Of a DNA stretch of 9,867 bases, positions 5,541 through 9,867 are shown piece after piece. The notes under the pieces are model-generated. The model saw nothing but the letters and a program-made list of their open reading frames with translations. It was not told the origin of the DNA and made no database searches. Where the stretch lies: NCBI GenBank assembly GCA_024643945.1, contig JAHELX010000187.1, positions 1-9,867 on the forward strand, in the 5' to 3' direction. The position numbers and the translations under genes are program-made. Each line of letters begins with the position of its first letter. Position 1 is the first letter of the stretch. This DNA is from Anaerolineales bacterium (GTDB taxonomy: Bacteria > Chloroflexota > Anaerolineae > 4572-78 > NAK82).

Positions 5541-6446
5541 ATGGCACTATCAATGGAACTACCCAGGCTGGCGGATTGGGGCGCACAGAGTCGGGCGGAT
5601 TCCTCTGCAAGTTTCTTACCTACGCGTAATCAGTACATTGTAAGCGTCGTGATTCCAGCCCTCAACGAGGAAAAGAATCTGGCTCATGTGTTGCCCCGGA
5701 TCCCGAAATGGATTCATGAAGTGTTACTGGTGGACGGTCATTCGAGCGATGGAACTGTGGAAGTTGCACGCAGGTTGCGCCCGGATATCCGGGTTGTGGC
5801 GCAGGAGGGGCGTGGCAAAGGGGCTGCCTTACGGAGTGGTTTCGCGGCTGCGACCGGAGACATTATCGTTATGCTCGATGCCGACGGTTCTACTGACCCG
5901 GCAGAGATTCCCGCCTTCATTGGGGCCTTGCTTGCCGGCGCCGACTTTGTCAAGGGTTCGCGGTTTCTGCAGGGCGGAGGCACGGCTGATATGCAGTGGT
6001 ACCGCCGCTTGGGGAACTGGGGTTTGATGGTGCTTGTGCGACTGTGCTTCGGCGGTCGCTACTCGGACCTGTGCTACGGCTACAACGCCTTCTGGAAGCG
6101 GGTATTACCGCACCTCAATTTAGATGCTGACGGATTCGAAATCGAGACGATGATGAATGTACAGGCGCTGCGGGCCCGGCTCAAGGTCGCAGAGGTGCCA
6201 AGCTTTGAGGGCAGAAGAATACACGGGACGAGCCACTTGAGGACAATCCCCGATGGATGGCGGGTGCTCAAGACAATTTTTAAGGAAAGGCTCAGACGTC
6301 ACAGGGGACTTGTATTCCAAGGGATGACCAAAGGTGACGACCTTGCGCATACCCGCAGAGCAGCTAGTGATTTGCCCAATGCGATCAATGTAGAAGGACT
6401 GACCACCACGAGGCCCGAGCCAGCAGTCAATCAGAGGCCACAATGA
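5541..6446 (+). CDS. family 2 glycosyltransferase, DPM-like
   Basis: A 301-residue GT-A fold enzyme that should move a sugar from a nucleotide-sugar donor to an acceptor, possibly a polyprenyl phosphate. After about 30 non-conserved residues comes VSVVIPALNEEKNL (34-47), the donor-site LLVDGHSSDGT with Asp65, GRGKGAALRSG (90-100) and the metal-binding DAD at 113-115 (VMLDADGSTDP). Later come SDLCYGYNAF (175-184) and DGFEIET (197-203), typical of bacterial DPM1-like GT2 proteins. It lacks the C-terminal membrane helices of some relatives; residues from about 262 look disordered. AGGAGAAA (5526-5533) supports the ATG. It is first in the operon, and its TGA overlaps the next ATG as ATGA. The sugar and acceptor cannot be read from the sequence. 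Confidence 0.88.
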   Translation: MALSMELPRLADWGAQSRADSSASFLPTRNQYIVSVVIPALNEEKNLAHVLPRIPKWIHEVLLVDGHSSDGTVEVARRLRPDIRVVAQEGRGKGAALRSGFAAATGDIIVMLDADGSTDPAEIPAFIGALLAGADFVKGSRFLQGGGTADMQWYRRLGNWGLMVLVRLCFGGRYSDLCYGYNAFWKRVLPHLNLDADGFEIETMMNVQALRARLKVAEVPSFEGRRIHGTSHLRTIPDGWRVLKTIFKERLRRHRGLVFQGMTKGDDLAHTRRAASDLPNAINVEGLTTTRPEPAVNQRPQ

Positions 6447-7441
6447 TGCCTACTTCGTTGGATGTTTCCGTAGTTATCTGTGCGTATACCGAGGCCAGGT
6501 GGGACGCTCTGGCCGCATCCGTGGAGTCGGTTCAGCATCAGAGCGTTCCGCCAAGAGAGGTCATTGTCGTCATTGATCACAACCCGCCCCTATTGGAACG
6601 CGTACGGGTACACATACCTGGTGTGGTCGTGGTGGAAAACCACCAACCACGTGGGCTGTCTGGAGCGCGCAACAGTGGGATAGCGATGGCACAGGGAGCG
6701 GTGATTGCGTTTCTCGATGAGGATGCGGTGGCTGCGCCAGACTGGGTAGTGGAACTGAGCGCAAGTTACGAAGACCCACTTGTGTTAGGTGTCGGCGGGG
6801 CTATTGAACCTATGTGGCTGGACGGTCGGCCCGGCTGGTTTCCAGAGGAGTTCAATTGGGTAGTGGGCTGCACTTATCGAGGGATGCCCCAGACGCTTGC
6901 AACGGTGCGAAATTTGATTGGCTGCAATATGTCCTTTCGACGCGAGGTCTTCGAGGCCATTGGTGGTTTTCGAAGCGGGATCGGGCGCATAGGCACACGC
7001 CCGGTTGGCTGTGAAGAGACAGAGTTGTGCATTCGTGTGCACCAGCGTTGGCCACAAAGCGTGCTGCTCTATGAGCCACGTGCTCGGGTATACCACTGCG
7101 TGCCGGCGAGTCGCGCGCGCTGGCGCTATTTTCGAGAGAGGTGCTATGCTGAAGGCCTCTCGAAGGCGCAAGTGTCGCACCTTGTAGGCGCTAGAGATGG
7201 CTTGGCTACCGAGCGGAGTTACACATTGCGGACCCTGCCACAAGGGATTGTACAAGGCATGGCAGATGCTTTCCTCCGCTACAATCCAGTCGGACTGGCG
7301 CAGGCGGGAGCCATCATAGCCGGTCTGGCGTTTACAACGGCGGGTTATTTGAAAGGCTTAGCTCTCGGGCGGTTCGCAGTTCGTAAAGAGGAAAAGGCAG
7401 GTAACGTGGCTGATCTTGCTCAGGAAGTTTCGGGACTATGA
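6443..7441 (+). CDS. family 2 glycosyltransferase with C-terminal hydrophobic segment
   Basis: A 332-residue GT-A enzyme. It shows DVSVVICAYTEARW (7-20), a VVIDHNP donor-site turn (43-48), the acceptor-loop GLSGARNSG (71-79), the metal motif DED at 92-94 (FLDEDAVAAPDW), then GCNMSFRREVFEAIGGF and the acidic catalytic-base region GCEETELCIR near 190. A hydrophobic stretch near residues 289-306 (AGAIIAGLAFTTAGYLKG) could anchor it to the membrane. It is probably a second sugar-adding step in the same glycan as its neighbours. The ATG at 6443 overlaps the previous stop; a second ATG at 6446 is equally possible, with AGAGG (6433-6437) 5 or 8 nt upstream. The stop TGA overlaps the next start (ATGA at 7438-7441), so all three genes are likely translationally coupled. 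The substrate is unknown. Confidence 0.88.
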   Translation: MMPTSLDVSVVICAYTEARWDALAASVESVQHQSVPPREVIVVIDHNPPLLERVRVHIPGVVVVENHQPRGLSGARNSGIAMAQGAVIAFLDEDAVAAPDWVVELSASYEDPLVLGVGGAIEPMWLDGRPGWFPEEFNWVVGCTYRGMPQTLATVRNLIGCNMSFRREVFEAIGGFRSGIGRIGTRPVGCEETELCIRVHQRWPQSVLLYEPRARVYHCVPASRARWRYFRERCYAEGLSKAQVSHLVGARDGLATERSYTLRTLPQGIVQGMADAFLRYNPVGLAQAGAIIAGLAFTTAGYLKGLALGRFAVRKEEKAGNVADLAQEVSGL

Positions 7442-9867
7442 TTATTCAAAAGGCTAAATCAACATACTCAGGGGAGAACTTTACCGAGTTCCAGACGTCA
7501 TTCTCGACAGGAACTTCGGCGGCACGAGCCGACCCGCTCCGAGTGCTTCTGGTGACTGCGCGTTATCTTCCCTTTGTTGGCGGTACGGAGACGCACAACT
7601 ATGAAGTGGCGCGCAGATTGGCGGCTAGCGGGAACGACGTAACCGTTTTGACTACCGATCCCAGTAGCCAACTGCCGACCTTTGAGGAGTCAGAGGGTAT
7701 CAAGATAATACGAGTTCGGGCCTGGCCAAGCAAAGGCGACTACTATTTCGCCCCTGGGATCTATCGTACAATCACTCAAGGCAGATGGGATATCATCCAC
7801 TGCCAGGGTTATCACACACTGGTTGCGCCCTTGGCGATGCTCGCAGCCTGGCGTTCGAAGACCCCCTACGTGGTCACTTTCCATAGCGGTGGCCATACAT
7901 CTCAGTTCCGTAATGCACTGCGAGGCATTCAGTCCCTGATGCTCCGTCCGCTGCTTGCCCGAGCAGAGCGACTGGTGGCCGTGTCTAACTTCGAAGCAAA
8001 TCTCTTTCGCAAACGGTTGCGCTTCCCAGCAGAAAAATTTTTGGTAATCCCTAATGGGTCTGAGCTACCCAAAGTGACGGCTCCGGCGCAAACCGACGGT
8101 ACGTTAATCATATCGGCAGGCCGGCTGGAGCGTTACAAGGGACATCACCGCGTTATCGCTGCACTGCCCAGAGTGTTGGCGCAGTGCCCTGAAGCACGCC
8201 TCCGGATTATCGGATCTGGACCATTCGAGAAACAACTACGCCGCATAGCAGAGCAACTTGGGGTGGCGGACCGCGTAGAGATTGGCGCCATTCCGGCCGG
8301 TGACCGCGAGGGAATGAACCGGCTGCTATCGAGTGCAGCGTTAGTGACCCTCCTTAGTGAGTATGAATCGCAGGGGTTGGTGGTGATGGAGGCCTTAGCC
8401 TTGGGGTGCTCTATACTTGTTGCTAATACCTCAGCTCTCAGTGACCTCGTCCAGCAGGGACTGGTCCACGGAGTTTCCCTGAATTCCACACCTGAAACCC
8501 TGGCAGGTGCCATAGTGGACCATCTGTACCAGCGACACAACCCGGCTGATCTGACGTTACCGACCTGGGAGGATTGTACGGCTGATCTGCTGACCTTGTA
8601 TCATTCAGTCAAGAAGGCGGCTCGGCCCAAGCCGAAGCCATCCAACTTCCAGCCGGCGCAACTCTTGGAAGTAGAAATAAGCCGACCACTACCGGCTGTA
8701 TCGGCTGCTAATGAACAAACGGGCCGGATATATCGACGAGCCATGTCACTGGTGCGCCTGCATGGGCGGCCGTTGGGCATGCTGGAACTGGAGTTAAGCG
8801 AAGCTGGCTTGAATGCGGCTGACTATGCCCGCCAGATATGGCAGGCATTGAGCCAGGACATTACGGAGCATTTGCAACAGGATGGTTTGCCGGCGGTGAC
8901 CCAGTTGGAAGCGACAGGCATTGCCACCAGTAGCGTACCCGGCTGCGTCCAGGAACGGGACAATTTATTGACCACGGCTCCGTTTGTGAGTGTGGTTGTT
9001 TGCACGCGCAACCGGCCTAGGAGTGTGGCAGCTTGTCTGGACTCACTTCTGGCTGTAGACTACCCACGCTATGAGATCATCGTGGTTGATAACGCTCCCA
9101 GCTCAGACGCCACGGCCGATTTAATCAAACAAAAGTACGGGAATCTACAAGGCGTGCGCTACGTGCGCGAAGATCGTAGAGGCCTATCGTGGGCACGTAA
9201 TCGCGGAATCATGGAGGCCCGAGGTGAAATTGTCGCTTACACTGATGACGACATACTGGTTGATTCGCACTGGTTGGCCGAATTGGTTAAGGGTTTCTCC
9301 GCAGCCCAGGACGTGGCGTGTGTCACGGGGATGATCCTGCCGACGGAATTGGAGACGCCGGCTCAGTCGTGGCTTGAGCAGCATGGTGGATTCTCTAAAG
9401 GCTTTAAGCGACGTATTTTCGACATGGTCGACCACCGGGATGAGAGTCCGCTATTTCCCTACAACGCCGGACTGTACGGCTCAGGTGCCAACATGGCTTT
9501 TAAGAAGTCATTCCTTCAAGAAATGGGCGGGTTCGATCCCCTCCTGGGCACGGGCAGCCCAACGTTTGGCGGCGACGACCTGGCGGCATTCTTTATGGTC
9601 ATCACCAAAGGCTATAAGCTGTGCTACGAACCAGCAGCTATTGTGCATCATATGCATTACCGCGACTATGCCGACCTTCGCCGACAGGTGTATGGCTATG
9701 GTGTGGGTTTGACCGCCTTTCTGATGAACTGTCTGTTGGAAGATCCCAAACGGATATTTGAATTGCTCTTGAGAATGCCTTATGGTCTGTTTTTCACCTT
9801 CAGCTTGCAATCGCCAAAGAACGCCAAAAAACAGCCAGATTATCCCAAGGAATTAACGCGTATTGAG
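7438..9867 (+). CDS. bifunctional GT4-GT2 glycosyltransferase fusion (3' end outside window)
   Basis: The frame is open for 810 codons to the last base, with no stop, so the protein is partial. Residues about 34-385 form a GT-B fold, family 4 enzyme: VLLVTARYLPFVGGTE near the start, phosphate-binding Arg229 and Lys234 in GRLERYKG, and the EX7E donor motif Glu310/Glu318. A linker follows: Pro/Lys-rich near 390-402, then a small domain with LVRLHGRPLG (438-447), to about 513. Residues 515 onward form a GT-A, family 2 enzyme with FVSVVVCTRNRP, VVDNAPSSD, GLSWARNRG, metal motif DDD at 603-605 and GGDD at 711-714. One chain could thus make two successive linkages. ATG 7438 overlaps the previous stop; AGGAAG (7422-7427) lies 10 nt upstream. 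The first 33 residues are not conserved-looking. The substrates cannot be inferred. Confidence 0.88.
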   Translation, partial: MIIQKAKSTYSGENFTEFQTSFSTGTSAARADPLRVLLVTARYLPFVGGTETHNYEVARRLAASGNDVTVLTTDPSSQLPTFEESEGIKIIRVRAWPSKGDYYFAPGIYRTITQGRWDIIHCQGYHTLVAPLAMLAAWRSKTPYVVTFHSGGHTSQFRNALRGIQSLMLRPLLARAERLVAVSNFEANLFRKRLRFPAEKFLVIPNGSELPKVTAPAQTDGTLIISAGRLERYKGHHRVIAALPRVLAQCPEARLRIIGSGPFEKQLRRIAEQLGVADRVEIGAIPAGDREGMNRLLSSAALVTLLSEYESQGLVVMEALALGCSILVANTSALSDLVQQGLVHGVSLNSTPETLAGAIVDHLYQRHNPADLTLPTWEDCTADLLTLYHSVKKAARPKPKPSNFQPAQLLEVEISRPLPAVSAANEQTGRIYRRAMSLVRLHGRPLGMLELELSEAGLNAADYARQIWQALSQDITEHLQQDGLPAVTQLEATGIATSSVPGCVQERDNLLTTAPFVSVVVCTRNRPRSVAACLDSLLAVDYPRYEIIVVDNAPSSDATADLIKQKYGNLQGVRYVREDRRGLSWARNRGIMEARGEIVAYTDDDILVDSHWLAELVKGFSAAQDVACVTGMILPTELETPAQSWLEQHGGFSKGFKRRIFDMVDHRDESPLFPYNAGLYGSGANMAFKKSFLQEMGGFDPLLGTGSPTFGGDDLAAFFMVITKGYKLCYEPAAIVHHMHYRDYADLRRQVYGYGVGLTAFLMNCLLEDPKRIFELLLRMPYGLFFTFSLQSPKNAKKQPDYPKELTRIE

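Noticed and set aside
6785..7255. A 156-codon reverse open frame inside the second glycosyltransferase gene
   Set aside because: It lies entirely within a gene with clear GT2 motifs and has no domain features or start signal.
8145..8540. A 131-codon reverse open frame, plus others between 7690 and 9810
   Set aside because: All lie inside the continuous 810-codon GT4-GT2 frame, which contains the catalytic motifs of both enzyme families.

Overview
The window reads as ordinary bacterial chromosome of moderate GC content. It carries a tRNA-Cys gene, a lone PIG-L/LmbE-type deacetylase gene, a NarL/LuxR-class two-component system, a tiny excisionase-type DNA-binding protein, and a run of three overlapping glycosyltransferase genes that leaves the window at its right edge. 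The soluble multi-GAF HisKA_3 kinase and the glycosyltransferase types (motifs such as SDLCYGYNAF and GCEETELCIR) look most like Chloroflexota, with Actinomycetota as a second possibility. That placement is inference from protein style, not a search result.

Left part (1-1193): a possible C-terminal tail of an upstream gene, then a rho-independent terminator (64-97), a good sigma70-type promoter (110-137), a short leader hairpin and tRNA-Cys(GCA) at 184-255. A PIG-L deacetylase gene (1193-483) faces the other way. It has a clear promoter (1284-1256) and a weak terminator (319-293).

Middle part (1194-5337): a 425-bp divergent intergenic region holds two interleaved inverted repeats just upstream of a 747-aa, triple-GAF, membrane-free histidine kinase (1619-3862). 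The cognate REC-LuxR response regulator (4144-4806) appears to have its own promoter (3927-3956). Its leader would be about 180 nt long, with a two-storey stem-loop (3998-4041) and almost no Shine-Dalgarno sequence. Two consecutive hairpins end the unit; the second is a perfect 16-bp bidirectional terminator. Next comes a 68-aa single-domain HTH_17 (excisionase-family) protein with no mobile element around it.

Right part (5541-9867): three genes joined by two ATGA stop/start overlaps: a DPM-like GT2 enzyme, a second GT2 enzyme with a C-terminal hydrophobic segment, and a very large bifunctional protein. The last has an N-terminal GT4 (GT-B) module, a linker domain of about 115 residues and a C-terminal GT2 (GT-A) module. 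Its frame is open from 7438 to the last base (810 codons) and it is cut by the window end.

How the parts fit: the glycosyltransferases most likely assemble a surface glycan or exopolysaccharide from nucleotide-sugar or lipid-linked donors. The two-component system and the small HTH protein sit directly upstream and are candidates for controlling them, but nothing in the sequence proves this. I see no CRISPR array, transposase, phage gene or toxin-antitoxin pair. The points most worth a second look are the GT4-GT2 fusion and the structured non-coding segments around the two-component genes.
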